The translations under genes and the position numbers were made by a program. A stretch of 57,521 nt of DNA, taken from assembly GCA_028824125.1 (NCBI GenBank), contig JAPPES010000108.1, positions 1-57,521 of the forward strand. The letters run 5' to 3'. This document shows positions 26,698 to 35,772 of the stretch, piece after piece (the stretch's first letter is position 1; every line of letters starts with the position of its first letter). The notes under the pieces are model-generated. The model made no database searches. It was not told where the DNA came from and saw only the letters and a list, made by a program, of their open reading frames with translations. Source of the DNA: Candidatus Poribacteria bacterium (GTDB lineage: Bacteria; Poribacteria; WGA-4E; WGA-3G).

Positions 26698-26839
26698 AAT
26701 TCCCCAAGATTGCAAGACTTCCAAGATATTCCGGCTTGTTCACGACATCAAGACTGTCTGCAGCTCGAACACATCGGCGAAGCCACTGTTCGGAATCTAA
26801 ATCTGCTGGACGTTTCATATGCGGAGCAAAACGTGCCAT
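26663..26839 (-). pseudogene. 5' gene fragment cut by a repeat element
   Basis: Minus-strand reading from ATG 26839 gives 58 residues: MARFAPHMKRPADLDSEQWL, then RRCVRAAD...KPEYLGSLAILGNL, before entering the terminal repeat of the element at 26556-26697 and stopping. The segment resembles the part of Rpn/DUF4351-type putative nucleases that precedes LAVLSGLVYE in many cyanobacterial homologues, but this match is from memory and tentative. The gene looks truncated at both ends. Confidence 0.4.
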
Positions 26840-26855
26840 TTTCTACGTAGTTTGC

Positions 26856-26880
26856 GGAGGCAGACGATATGCCTGCCTCC
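26856..26880 (-). terminator. Hairpin downstream of the Gfo/Idh gene
   Basis: GGAGGCAG / CTGCCTCC stem with a nine-base loop, 15 bp past the stop codon of the minus-strand gene at 26896. The T-tract is poor, so it may be rho-assisted or only a 3'-end stabiliser. Confidence 0.4.
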
Positions 26881-26895
26881 TGCGATTTTATTGAT

Positions 26896-27933
26896 TTACA
26901 GGTGCTCCTTGAGAGAAGCCATTAACCCATCAGGCGGGTCAAACGGGAGATCAATGATCTGATTCGTTATACCGCTATAGTAAATACCAAGAAGCAGATT
27001 GAATTCTGCAAGTGATTGTTTGAGATGTGTGGGATGTTCGTTTTTCTCATCGTCAAGCCAGTCGAAAGCTGCTTCAGTGAGATTACCCTGCGCTTGAATA
27101 TCCTGTTCACCATAGTTGAGTGGACCGCCCTCATAACCACCTTCATGTGTGGACCGCTCCCAGCTACTGAATCGCCAATGTACAAAACCTTTCGTGCCGA
27201 CAACAAAAACACGTTTATGTGTTACTGTGCCTCCACCCTCTGATGCTAACGTCCCCATGCCAGTACCAAACGCAAGTGAAACGTGTAGACCATTTTCATA
27301 AATTGCTTGTCCAGCGGCATGCATCGGAGAGGGCTGTGCAGAATCCAACTGTTCTCTACCTGCAATTTGACCTAATACTCGGACCGGACGTGAGTTGTCA
27401 ATATATGACGACACCAACTGCAATACATGCGGTGCTTGATCAACAGGGGTGCTGCGTGCGCTTGCGTCAATAAACTTGATTTCTCCGATTTTACCTTCTG
27501 CGACATCCCGTTTCAATTCAAGGTTTTTCGGATGAAAGTTAAGTTGTGTGTTGACAATAAACTTTGTTTTCGTTTCCTCTGCTAACCCAGCAATCTGTTT
27601 CCAATCTTCGCTTTCAACGGCAATCGGTTTTTCAACAATTGCGGCTGGCACGCCGTGGTCTGACGCTTGCTTCATCAACGGATACCGAATACGTTCATTG
27701 GTACCGCGCAAAACCGGCGCCGTTACAATATGGAGCAGATCAGGTTTCTCCTTTTCGAGCATCTCGTCTAAATCTGTATAGCGGGAAGAAACATCAAAGT
27801 CGTCCCCGAACTTATTGAGGAGTTCTTCGTTCATATCACAGATTGCTCCGATTTTGCCGCCTTTAACAAAACGGTACGCACTTGCATGCGCACGCGCACG
27901 ACCACCACATCCTAAAAATGCACTTTTATACAT
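26896..27933 (-). CDS. Gfo/Idh/MocA family oxidoreductase
   Basis: 345 residues. The N-terminal Rossmann domain carries a GCGGRA nucleotide loop (residues 8-13) and the family EKP motif (AAIVEKPIAV, near residue 100). The C-terminal alpha/beta domain follows (NTQLNFHPKN, HVLQLVSSYID). These enzymes oxidise or reduce sugars and cyclitols with NAD(P). AAGGAG lies eight bases before ATG 27933. It is single, with no sugar-pathway neighbours, so the substrate is unknown. Confidence 0.88.
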   Translation of the reverse strand: MYKSAFLGCGGRARAHASAYRFVKGGKIGAICDMNEELLNKFGDDFDVSSRYTDLDEMLEKEKPDLLHIVTAPVLRGTNERIRYPLMKQASDHGVPAAIVEKPIAVESEDWKQIAGLAEETKTKFIVNTQLNFHPKNLELKRDVAEGKIGEIKFIDASARSTPVDQAPHVLQLVSSYIDNSRPVRVLGQIAGREQLDSAQPSPMHAAGQAIYENGLHVSLAFGTGMGTLASEGGGTVTHKRVFVVGTKGFVHWRFSSWERSTHEGGYEGGPLNYGEQDIQAQGNLTEAAFDWLDDEKNEHPTHLKQSLAEFNLLLGIYYSGITNQIIDLPFDPPDGLMASLKEHL

Positions 27934-28020
27934 GGAAATTTCTCCTTAAAAACGATTTTGTTCCGTGGAACATCTAAGTGTTCTGAACACGGATATAGTA
28001 GATAGTTGTAAGTACTGATA

Positions 28021-28303
28021 TAACCTAAGCTGCCACTATGTAGCACAAACTGTATGAAGTTTAAGTTATTAATTCGGTAATTTTGCGAGGTTAGGAAACC
28101 TCGCCAGCAGAGATGTACACTTGCTGTTGGCGAGGTTTCCTAACCTCGCTAAACTATCCAATTTATTATTTAATCTTCATTTAGTTTGTGCCTGTGCGGA
28201 CGCAAACTAACAGTTTGCACTACGGAATCTTGCGAAAAATGGATCATTCTCTATAAAAAACGGTGTTGCAGGCCTAAAATCTTATAGGTAGCAACTTGGC
28301 TTA
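28021..28303. repeat. Element with TAACCTAAG...CTTGGCTTA ends enclosing a hairpin-core repeat
   Basis: The outer imperfect inverted repeats TAACCTAAGCTGCCAC and GTAGCAACTTGGCTTA match those of the element at 53164-53332. Inside lie TGAAGTTTAAG, GCGAGGTTAGGAAACCTCGC and GGCGAGGTTTCCTAACCTCG hairpins and GTTTGCG palindromes of the TATAGTA type. This appears to be one element nested in another. Confidence 0.65.
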
Positions 28304-28308
28304 CTATA

Positions 28309-28569
28309 GTTTGGACAGTTTTAAGATTTTTAGATACCAAAAGTAGAAAAGGGGTTATCCTTTCAGTCCAACTTTTTTTTGAAAGGAGCTAAAATGACAC
28401 CTCTTACCCACTTAGAAACTATGTTATCAGAATATCAACAGGTTTTCAAGCATTATACGAACTTCATAAAATTAAATAACCCCAGATTGAGTGTTTTCCA
28501 CTTGCAATCACGCTCAGATTCTCATATAATTGCCATTGGATCAAATATCAGTAACACAAAGAGGACACC
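28309..28569 (+). other. Leader region of the restriction-modification gene, no supported gene
   Basis: 261 bp. A frame from ATG 28394 with AAGGAG upstream runs 125 codons but overlaps the large gene by 200 bp and has no recognisable protein features. I see no terminator or operator. It may hold the promoter for 28570. Confidence 0.4.
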
Positions 28570-31500
28570 ATGCCCGATCTTAATATCAAGATCACGCACA
28601 AACCGATCAAAACATACTATGCAGAACTCGCAAAATATACACAACTCGGTGCAGAAAACGAAGACTGTGTCCGAGCTGCATTTCAAAACCTACTCCAGCA
28701 CTATTGTGGGGAATCTAACTTCACACTCCTTTGCAAAAAAACGCTCCATACGGCACAAAACAAACGGATAATCCCCGATGGCGAAGTCGTTGACGCTTAC
28801 GGTTTACCACACGGCTATTGGGAAGCAAAAGATACACAGGACGACCTACACATTGAAGCGGACAAGAAACTCGTGGTAGACTATCCCTCCAAAAACATTG
28901 TGTTTCAATCACCGACACATGCGCTTCTCTATCAAAACGGACAGATGCAGCTTGACTTAGACATTACTGATCCAAAAAACCTTGTCCACGTTCTCCAGAC
29001 ATTCTTTGCATATCAGGAAGAAAACATCTCGGCATGGCATGCGGCTGTCGCAGAATTCAGAGAAATTGTCCCCGAACTCGGTGAGAAATTAGCAGAATTA
29101 ATCGAAACGGAACGCCAAAACAATCCGCATTTTCAGGAGGCGTTTACCAAATTTTATCAGCAGTGCCAAACCTCTATCAACCCGAATCTCTCTATAGCAG
29201 CAGTTGAGGAGATGCTGATTCAACACCTGCTAACCGAACGGATTTTCGCAACTATCTTTGATAATCGCGACTTCACCCGCAGAAATATCATTGCACGCGA
29301 GATTGAAACCATCATTGATGTCCTGACTGAACGCACCCTGAATCGATCCGAATTTCTCTGTCCCTTGAACCGGTTTTATGTCGCAATAGAGAAAACCGCG
29401 CTCACGATTACCGACTTCTCACAGAAGCAAGGGTTTTTGAATGCCGTTTATGAACAGTTTTTTCAAGGCTTTTCTGTCAAAGTAGCAGACACACACGGCA
29501 TCGTCTATACACCGCAACCGATTGTGGATTTTATGGTGAAAAGCGTTGAACACATTGGGCAAACAAAATTCGGGCGTTCTCTGTCTGATAGTGGTGTGCA
29601 TATCATTGACCCGTTTGTCGGCACAGGCAACTTTATCGTCCGCATCATGCAGGAACTTGACCCCATCGCATTGGAACGAAAATACATCGCCGACCCGCCA
29701 GAACTTCGGTGCAATGAGGTGATGCTTTTGCCTTACTACATCGCCAATCTCAACATTGAACATCAATTTTTCACGACAACAAACCGATACGCTGCTTTTG
29801 AAGGCATCTGTCTCGTGGATACGTTTGAGATGGCAGAAGGACAGCAGATACAGCTATTTTCCGCTGAAAATACCGCACGCGTTGAAAAACAGAAGCAGAC
29901 ACCGATGTTTGTTGTTATCGGTAATCCGCCCTACAATATGGGGCAAGTCAATGAGAACGACAATAACAAAAATCGGAAGTATGAGACGATGGATAAAAAG
30001 ATTAAGGAGACGTATGCAAAAGACTCTAAAGCTACTAATGTAAATAAACTCTACGATCCTTACGTCAAAGCGATTCGATGGGCATTGGATAGGATTGGCG
30101 AGGATGGGATTGTCGCTTTTGTAACAAACAACAGTTTTCTCGACGGTGTCGCGTTTGATGGCATGCGGAAACACCTCGCGGAGGATTGCGATGCAATTTA
30201 CATCCTTGATTTAGGGGGAAATGCGAGAAAGGGATTGAAGGTCTCCGATGCCAATGTATTCGGCATTCGCGTAGGTGTGAGTATCAATCTATTTGTCAAA
30301 AAAAGGGCGTATTCGCCAGATGCACTGCAAATTTTCTATTATCGCACAAATGACCTGTGGAACAAAAAACAGAAATTCGACTTTCTCAATGAGCGTCAAC
30401 ACGTAGGCGGTATTGAGTGGCAACCGATTCAACCAGATGCGCGGCACACATGGCTCACCGAAGGCCTCCACGCTGAGTTTGACACCTTTATTCCGATGGG
30501 GACTAAGGAAGCAAAGGCAGTGAAGGAAGTGGGGGTGGATGTAATTTTCAAAATCTACAGTTTAGGTGTATCCACAAACCGAGATGCTTGGGCCTACAAC
30601 TTTGATAAAAATATATTAGTTGAAAACGTTTCACGAATGATAGGAACATATAATACAGATATTGCACGATGGTTACAAAGAACAAACAGAGAAACAAACG
30701 TTGACGATTTTGTAGAATCTGACGACAGAAAGATTAGTTGGAGTGAATCACTAAAACTGAACTTACAAAGAGCTCGTAGTGCTGATTTTTCTCAAGAAAA
30801 TGTAAGATTGTCTCTCTACCGTCCATTTACAAAATCATACCTCTATTTTGACAGAATAATTAACGAAAGAGTTCGGGAGTTCCCATCCATCTTCTCTACA
30901 TCCAAAACCGAAAGAGAAAATCAAGTGATTTGTGTTAGTGCAATAGGAAATATCAAGCCTTTTCATACTTTGATGGTAGATGTTATACCAGATCTCCATC
31001 TTACAGGCGACTCCCAATGCTTTCCGTTCTACACTTACGACGAAGATGGCACAAACCGCCGCGAAAACATCACCGATTGGGCATTGACACATTTCCGCAC
31101 ACACTACAAAGACAACTCCATCAGCAAGTGGGACATCTTCTACTATACCTACGGCATTTTACACCATCCCGACTATCGCGAGAAATACCAATTGAACCTC
31201 AAGCGTGACCTACCGCATATCCCGTTTGCCCCATCTGTTGAAACTTTCTGGGGTTTTGCTAAAGCAGGCGCACGGTTAGCCGAAATCCATGTCAACTACG
31301 AATCCCAACCCGAATATGACAAACTCAAATCGATTCAAACCCCATCGCTCAATTGGCGCATTGAGAAGATGAAGCTTTCCAAAGACAAAACCTCGCTCAT
31401 CTACAACGATTTTCTGACACTTGACGGTATCCCCGCAAAAGCGTTTGACTACCGCCTCGGCACCCGTTCTGCATTGGAGTGGATAGTGGATCAGTATCGT

Positions 31501-31644
31501 GTGAAAAAGGACAAACGCAGCCGTATTGTCAACGACCCCAACCGTGCGGATGATCCGCAGTATATTGTGCGGTTGATTGGGCAGGTGATTTCGGTGAGTC
31601 TGGAAACGGTGGATATTGTTGGGGGGCTGCCTGCGTTGGAGTAG
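28570..31644 (+). CDS. Single-chain restriction-modification enzyme (Type ISP/IIG-like)
   Basis: 1024 residues. The N-terminal region has a PD-(D/E)xK-like nuclease motif (PDGEVV at 69-74, EAK at 85-87). A helical coupler (about 200-310) precedes a gamma-class N6-adenine methyltransferase with YTPQPIVDFMV, motif I DPFVGTGNF (347-355) and motif IV NPPYN (452-456). The C-terminal 400 residues look like a Type ISP target-recognition domain (FYTYDEDGTNRREN, WDIFYYTYGILHHPDY). Unlike LlaGI-type ISP enzymes (about 1,570 residues), there is no room for the SF2 helicase, so cleavage would have to work without translocation. AGAGGACACC precedes the ATG. It stands alone with no separate specificity or restriction gene. 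Confidence 0.85.
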   Translation: MPDLNIKITHKPIKTYYAELAKYTQLGAENEDCVRAAFQNLLQHYCGESNFTLLCKKTLHTAQNKRIIPDGEVVDAYGLPHGYWEAKDTQDDLHIEADKKLVVDYPSKNIVFQSPTHALLYQNGQMQLDLDITDPKNLVHVLQTFFAYQEENISAWHAAVAEFREIVPELGEKLAELIETERQNNPHFQEAFTKFYQQCQTSINPNLSIAAVEEMLIQHLLTERIFATIFDNRDFTRRNIIAREIETIIDVLTERTLNRSEFLCPLNRFYVAIEKTALTITDFSQKQGFLNAVYEQFFQGFSVKVADTHGIVYTPQPIVDFMVKSVEHIGQTKFGRSLSDSGVHIIDPFVGTGNFIVRIMQELDPIALERKYIADPPELRCNEVMLLPYYIANLNIEHQFFTTTNRYAAFEGICLVDTFEMAEGQQIQLFSAENTARVEKQKQTPMFVVIGNPPYNMGQVNENDNNKNRKYETMDKKIKETYAKDSKATNVNKLYDPYVKAIRWALDRIGEDGIVAFVTNNSFLDGVAFDGMRKHLAEDCDAIYILDLGGNARKGLKVSDANVFGIRVGVSINLFVKKRAYSPDALQIFYYRTNDLWNKKQKFDFLNERQHVGGIEWQPIQPDARHTWLTEGLHAEFDTFIPMGTKEAKAVKEVGVDVIFKIYSLGVSTNRDAWAYNFDKNILVENVSRMIGTYNTDIARWLQRTNRETNVDDFVESDDRKISWSESLKLNLQRARSADFSQENVRLSLYRPFTKSYLYFDRIINERVREFPSIFSTSKTERENQVICVSAIGNIKPFHTLMVDVIPDLHLTGDSQCFPFYTYDEDGTNRRENITDWALTHFRTHYKDNSISKWDIFYYTYGILHHPDYREKYQLNLKRDLPHIPFAPSVETFWGFAKAGARLAEIHVNYESQPEYDKLKSIQTPSLNWRIEKMKLSKDKTSLIYNDFLTLDGIPAKAFDYRLGTRSALEWIVDQYRVKKDKRSRIVNDPNRADDPQYIVRLIGQVISVSLETVDIVGGLPALE

Positions 31645-31646
31645 TC

Positions 31647-31666
31647 CGCACGCGCTGTGTGCGGTA
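31647..31666. terminator. Hairpin between convergent genes
   Basis: CCGCAC/GTGCGG stem directly after the stop codon of the restriction-modification gene, followed at a distance by a TTTT run. It lies between two convergent stop codons only 46 bp apart and could serve both genes. Confidence 0.4.
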
Positions 31667-31690
31667 ATCTATGTTTTCACGCATAAAACA

Positions 31691-32548
31691 TCATTCATCT
31701 TTCGGAACAGGCAACACTTCACGTTCAACCTCATGCACCTTATCAGGAAAAGTCTCACCACGAATCCACATCACAGGTTGCCCTCTATATGTTCCATCCC
31801 CTTTTGCCCATTCTGCTTGCGCGCTTAGGTAATGTGAGACATAACTACGTCGAAACCGCAGACTGTGATTATCTGTGCTTTTATGGAGGAGATGGCTGTG
31901 AAACCAAACGACAGCACCGGGTGGCACTTCTACAGCAACACCGTCTTCATCGCGCGCACCGCGTGCAAGTTTGAATTCCCGCTGTTGTGAACCTTCAATG
32001 TCATCATGTTCATGAATATCATCTTTATGGCTACCGGGGATAACGTAGAGACAACCGTTTTCTCGATCCGCTGGGTCAATAGCCGTCCACGTCCCGATGG
32101 TTGTTTCTGTATTAAACCTATTCCGAAAATAGAACTTATCTTGATGCCAAGGAAAACCGAGACCGATCTTAGGTGCTTTCCAAATAAACAGATTGTTAAT
32201 ACCGAGGATATCAGGACCCATCAGATCAACGAGCGGGTCAGTTAAACGCGAATCACGCACACGTGTGAGGAATTCTGGGACGTAACAACTTGGATGATGG
32301 ATTTTGTGCATCGCATAAATACCCTGTTCCTCAATCTTTCCGTCTCTCACAAGCGCGTTCTGATCGATGTGTGCGGATGGAAATGGGCGTTTACCGTCAA
32401 CAATATCTTCTGCCACTTGGCGAAGCGCATCATTTTCTTTAATGGTAAATACCCCTAAACGCACCAGATAACCGTTTTCGTTCCAAAATGAAAGTTCTTC
32501 TGCGTTCAAGCCAAACCGCCGTTTCTCTGGCGTTGATTTTGTGTTCAT
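31691..32548 (-). CDS. Phytanoyl-CoA dioxygenase (PhyH) family protein
   Basis: 285 residues, Fe(II)/2-oxoglutarate-dependent oxygenase fold. The metal triad is visible: HxD in FPWHQDKFYF (H135, D137) and the distal His in WFHSHLLHKS (H222), with a 2-oxoglutarate-anchoring Arg nearby (LRFRRSY). PGSHKD is the usual loop. I chose ATG 32548 (AGGAG five bases upstream) over the GTG at 32551. The substrate is unknown; PhyH-like proteins are greatly expanded in Poribacteria and relatives. Confidence 0.9.
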   Translation of the reverse strand: MNTKSTPEKRRFGLNAEELSFWNENGYLVRLGVFTIKENDALRQVAEDIVDGKRPFPSAHIDQNALVRDGKIEEQGIYAMHKIHHPSCYVPEFLTRVRDSRLTDPLVDLMGPDILGINNLFIWKAPKIGLGFPWHQDKFYFRNRFNTETTIGTWTAIDPADRENGCLYVIPGSHKDDIHEHDDIEGSQQREFKLARGARDEDGVAVEVPPGAVVWFHSHLLHKSTDNHSLRFRRSYVSHYLSAQAEWAKGDGTYRGQPVMWIRGETFPDKVHEVEREVLPVPKDE

Positions 32549-32749
32549 CACATCTCCTGTTTCAACATGTAATTTTTGGGAAAATTCATAAATTTTGTTA
32601 GTTCATAGTCATCTGCAAAGATAGTAACATTTTTGAGAAAAAAAGTCAAATGATACGCAGTCTCTGAAAGTCCTATTGTCTTGAAATAAAATTCGAAATA
32701 CGATAAACTAATCAATATCTCAACAAGTTATCTCAGAAGCGAGGAAACA

Positions 32750-33700
32750 ATGCAAGAACATACTGATTTAGTACCTGAAAATAATAATCAAACCGTTACT
32801 ACCGCTATGCAACCCATGAGTTTCACAGATATTTTGGATGGGATGTTTACGCTCTATCGGCACCACTTCCGCCTGTTTTTGGAAATTGCAGTCGTTTATC
32901 TCGTGTTCGCGTTCGTTATAGATCAAATGTATGCATTTGCAGCATTTAACCTCGGGATGGAAGATACCCTTTCTATACTGTTCTACCATCTTCTGGGAAC
33001 ATTTTTATTATCTCTATTGGTAGGCGGCGCATTGATTTATGCGAGTGCACATGTGTTTTTAAAAAGAGATATTACTGCGGGAGATGCTTTAAAACAAACA
33101 TTACAACGTTATTTCTCACTTCTCGGTAGCGCGCTGTTCTGGGCATTAGTTGTTTTTAGTCCGTTTATAGTCATCATAATAGTTATGCTATCCGGTAATA
33201 TGATGCTTCAGATATTAGTATTTCTGGGAGCATTTATCATAGGCATCCCATTTTCAATTTATTTTGGTGTGCGGTGGGGACTTTACAGTCTTCCAGTGTT
33301 ATTTGAAAAAACTTCAGCAACGAAAGCACTCAGCCGCAGTACAGAACTGGTTAAAGGCACTTGGTGGCGAGTCTTTGGAATTATGGTGGCGATTTTTCTC
33401 ATCACCTTCATGATAAGTTTTATACTACAAACATCTTTCTGGGCAATCTTCAATTCTATAACTGGGCCTACATTAGCAGAAAAAATAGGCGAAGAACCGA
33501 CTATCTGGGAGTCAATCCGTATTTTATTTGTTCCTACACCGAATGATATCGGATGGTCCGCTTATTTGATTCGGAGTTTTGTTACGCTAAGTATCGCAGC
33601 ACTCTTGATGCCGATTGGATCTATCGGTTCAGCACTTCTCTACTTTGACATGCGGATTCGGAAAGAGGCTTACGACCTTGAGATGCAGGCTACAGATTAA
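32750..33700 (+). CDS. Polytopic membrane protein (GPDPase-membrane/DUF7847-like)
   Basis: 316 residues. A polar N-terminus (about 25 residues) is followed by MSFTDILDGMFTLYRHHFRL, which is the typical start of this membrane family, and then about six hydrophobic segments (LEIAVVYLVFAFVI, LLGTFLLSLLVGGALIY, ALFWALVVFSPFIVIIIVML, and so on). TELVKGTWWRVFGIMV is the characteristic cytoplasmic loop. GCGAGG precedes the ATG. It is 38 bp from a second, similar membrane gene and heads the MoxR/DUF58-type gene group. Confidence 0.75.
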   Translation: MQEHTDLVPENNNQTVTTAMQPMSFTDILDGMFTLYRHHFRLFLEIAVVYLVFAFVIDQMYAFAAFNLGMEDTLSILFYHLLGTFLLSLLVGGALIYASAHVFLKRDITAGDALKQTLQRYFSLLGSALFWALVVFSPFIVIIIVMLSGNMMLQILVFLGAFIIGIPFSIYFGVRWGLYSLPVLFEKTSATKALSRSTELVKGTWWRVFGIMVAIFLITFMISFILQTSFWAIFNSITGPTLAEKIGEEPTIWESIRILFVPTPNDIGWSAYLIRSFVTLSIAALLMPIGSIGSALLYFDMRIRKEAYDLEMQATD

Positions 33701-33738
33701 GAATTTACAGGGTGCTTTCAAGATTGGGAAAAAGATCA

Positions 33739-34851
33739 ATGACTAACAATCTACGTTCTAACTTTATAGGAACGATTTTCACAAGTTATCATAACAACTT
33801 CTGGTTGTTTTGGCGTATTATGATACCGGTGGCTATCATCGCAATTTTGTTAAATATTGGTGTGTTTTTTCGTTCTGTGGATGCCGTTGAAAAGCATGTT
33901 GAGGATAAATCTGATTATACTGCAACCGCAACACTGAACACAACCTATGGAATTATTCCTATGGTCTCTATACCTGACCTATTTAGGACAGTTGAATTAA
34001 CTTTTGAGGATCATTCTTCAAATGTAGTTAAGGATACCATATCCTCCCCTGACGTGGTTTGGCAATTTTTTCCTGTCCCGATTGTTGGTACAATTAACAA
34101 CGACGACAAAAGTTTCTGGCAATGGACACTTCGCTTCCAAATCCCTGACTACTACACGCCTCTAATCCTCATGTTACTCACACTTTGCCCATTATCGTTG
34201 GTTGTCGCGCGGCTATCGTCTGATGAGATCCCTCTAACTGCGCGTGAGGTATGGCGGCAAACAGGAAAGAAGGTGTTTAGAGTTTTGGTTGCGGCTGTGC
34301 TGTTCGTTCTTATTGTAGACGTAGGAAATTACATCAGTATCGGAATTGGATGGTTGATTCCTTTATTGATAAGACCGTGGTTCGTAACGTTAATAATGAC
34401 TTTGACAATATTAGCGAACATCTATTTTCTGGTAACGTTAAGTCTCTACAACCCGTGCCTCATCCTCGAAAACAGATCTATTATAGGTGTTTTTAAGCGG
34501 AGCCATGCCCTGGTCAGCGGGGCAAGGTTACGGTTTTTGTGGATTTATCTCATAACAGGATGGATCGCTGCTGTTTTCACTTCGGTTCTGTTGGGTGCAG
34601 TATTATTACTGTTTTCAACTTTTTTCTCTGAACTCACCCCGATTCGAGAAGCGTTAACACCGCTAAAATTTTTGTCGCTTTTCGTAGGTGGAAATGTCGG
34701 AGTAATGTTGCCAAAGTTACCGAGTATTCTCCCTACTATCTTGCTCCTTATTGTTAGGGATTTAATCTTCGTTTTTTTAGTGCCGGTATGGGCAATTGTA
34801 ACTACGCGGCTCTACTTAGAAAGAATAGAAACAAATGGTGAGGCTAAATAA
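33739..34851 (+). CDS. Polytopic membrane protein, paralogue of the preceding gene
   Basis: 370 residues from ATG 33739 (MTNNLRSNFIGTIF); a GTG at 33712 is the alternative. It has the same plan as 32750-33700: a membrane-entry helix (FWRIMIPVAIIAILLNIGVF), an external loop of about 100 residues rich in Asp/Thr, then about five further segments, with the conserved SHALVSGARLRFLWIYLITG loop. The function is unknown. A TATAGTA repeat starts six bases after the stop codon. Confidence 0.7.
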   Translation: MTNNLRSNFIGTIFTSYHNNFWLFWRIMIPVAIIAILLNIGVFFRSVDAVEKHVEDKSDYTATATLNTTYGIIPMVSIPDLFRTVELTFEDHSSNVVKDTISSPDVVWQFFPVPIVGTINNDDKSFWQWTLRFQIPDYYTPLILMLLTLCPLSLVVARLSSDEIPLTAREVWRQTGKKVFRVLVAAVLFVLIVDVGNYISIGIGWLIPLLIRPWFVTLIMTLTILANIYFLVTLSLYNPCLILENRSIIGVFKRSHALVSGARLRFLWIYLITGWIAAVFTSVLLGAVLLLFSTFFSELTPIREALTPLKFLSLFVGGNVGVMLPKLPSILPTILLLIVRDLIFVFLVPVWAIVTTRLYLERIETNGEAK

Positions 34852-34857
34852 GAAGTG

Positions 34858-35153
34858 TATAGTAGCACAATCTGTTAGATTGTGCCTGTGAGTGAGCAAA
34901 CTAAATGAAGATTAATATATTAATTCGGTAATTTTTTGTCCACACGAGGCACGGATACCCCACTGCTGGCGAGGCGGGGAATGCCTAAATGGCATTCATA
35001 CCGTTGATTTCTTCCGAACCTCGCCAAATTACCGGTTTATTACCTTAATTTTCATACAGTTTGCCTTACGAAATTTTAGGTAAAATGAGTAATTCTCACT
35101 TAAAAAACGGTATTTACATGTCTAAAAACTTGTCCGTAGCAACTTGGATTATC
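34858..35153. repeat. Composite repeat region running into the DUF4129 start
   Basis: It begins TATAGTAGCACAATCTG. TGAAGATTAATATATTAA and its inverse near 35042-35055 flank a GGCGAGG...CCTCGCC hairpin whose loop is interrupted by the GAATGCC/GGCATTC palindrome (34975-35009). From about 35065 a second unit follows (AAAAAACGG, CTTGTCCGTAGCAACTTGG), also seen at 28254-28303 and 53276-53332, and overlaps the first codons of the next gene. Confidence 0.7.
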
Positions 35154-35756
35154 ATAATGTACAGTCTTAGTCTGATTATGTTTATGGCAGCCGCTGCAGA
35201 AGAACAGACATTTCGCGATGAATTGAAGTCGAACCGTTCAGAACCCACGGTTTCTTATGAAAAATACCAAAAAGAATTAGCGAAACTTTTTGAACCTGAA
35301 CCTGAATGGACTTTTGATATCAAATACGTGCTATTTCCACTTAGTGCCATAGCATTTGGAATTGTAATAATCTTTTTTATTAAACAAATTCGGCAGAATC
35401 TGATTCGCGAAGTGCATGACGATGAGGAATTAGAAATAGCATCGGAGCATGTAGCAACAGAAAAAGCTGCGCTGGCACGCGCGGAGACAGCAGAGGATTC
35501 AAATGACTTTCGCAGTGCGCTTCGTTATCTTTATCTCTCTGCTATTTTACATCTTCAGGAACGGGGCATCCTTCCTTACGATAAAAGCCTCACCAACCGT
35601 GAGTATCTTCACCAATCGCAAGTAGATACTGACCTACAAACAACATTACAGCCAGCAATTGCAGTTTTTGATGAGGTGTGGTACGGACACAAACCTTGTG
35701 ATGCAGAAACCGTTGCGAGTTATCGGGACCTATTACAAAAAATCTATAGTAGTTAG
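35118..35756 (+). CDS. DUF4129 domain protein, signal-anchored
   Basis: 212 residues from ATG 35118; ATG 35157 (199 residues) is equally possible. The N-terminus is a hydrophobic signal (WIIIMYSLSLIMFMAAAA-EEQ). A second span (YVLFPLSAIAFGIVIIFFI, about residues 91-109) follows, and then a cytoplasmic C-terminal domain matching DUF4129 (DFRSALRYLYLSAILHLQER, SLTNREYL, FDEVWYGH). DUF4129 proteins accompany MoxR/DUF58/DUF4350 sets. Codons before 35157 lie in repeat sequence, so either the repeat donated part of the signal peptide or the true start is 35157. Confidence 0.8.
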   Translation: MSKNLSVATWIIIMYSLSLIMFMAAAAEEQTFRDELKSNRSEPTVSYEKYQKELAKLFEPEPEWTFDIKYVLFPLSAIAFGIVIIFFIKQIRQNLIREVHDDEELEIASEHVATEKAALARAETAEDSNDFRSALRYLYLSAILHLQERGILPYDKSLTNREYLHQSQVDTDLQTTLQPAIAVFDEVWYGHKPCDAETVASYRDLLQKIYSS

Positions 35757-35772
35757 ATTAGACGTAAACAAA

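Noticed and set aside
28394..28771. 125-codon frame with AAGGAG before its ATG, overlapping the restriction-modification gene
   Set aside because: It overlaps a well-supported gene by 200 bp in another frame, and its residues after the overlap begin are the shadow of that gene. The first part has no recognisable protein character.
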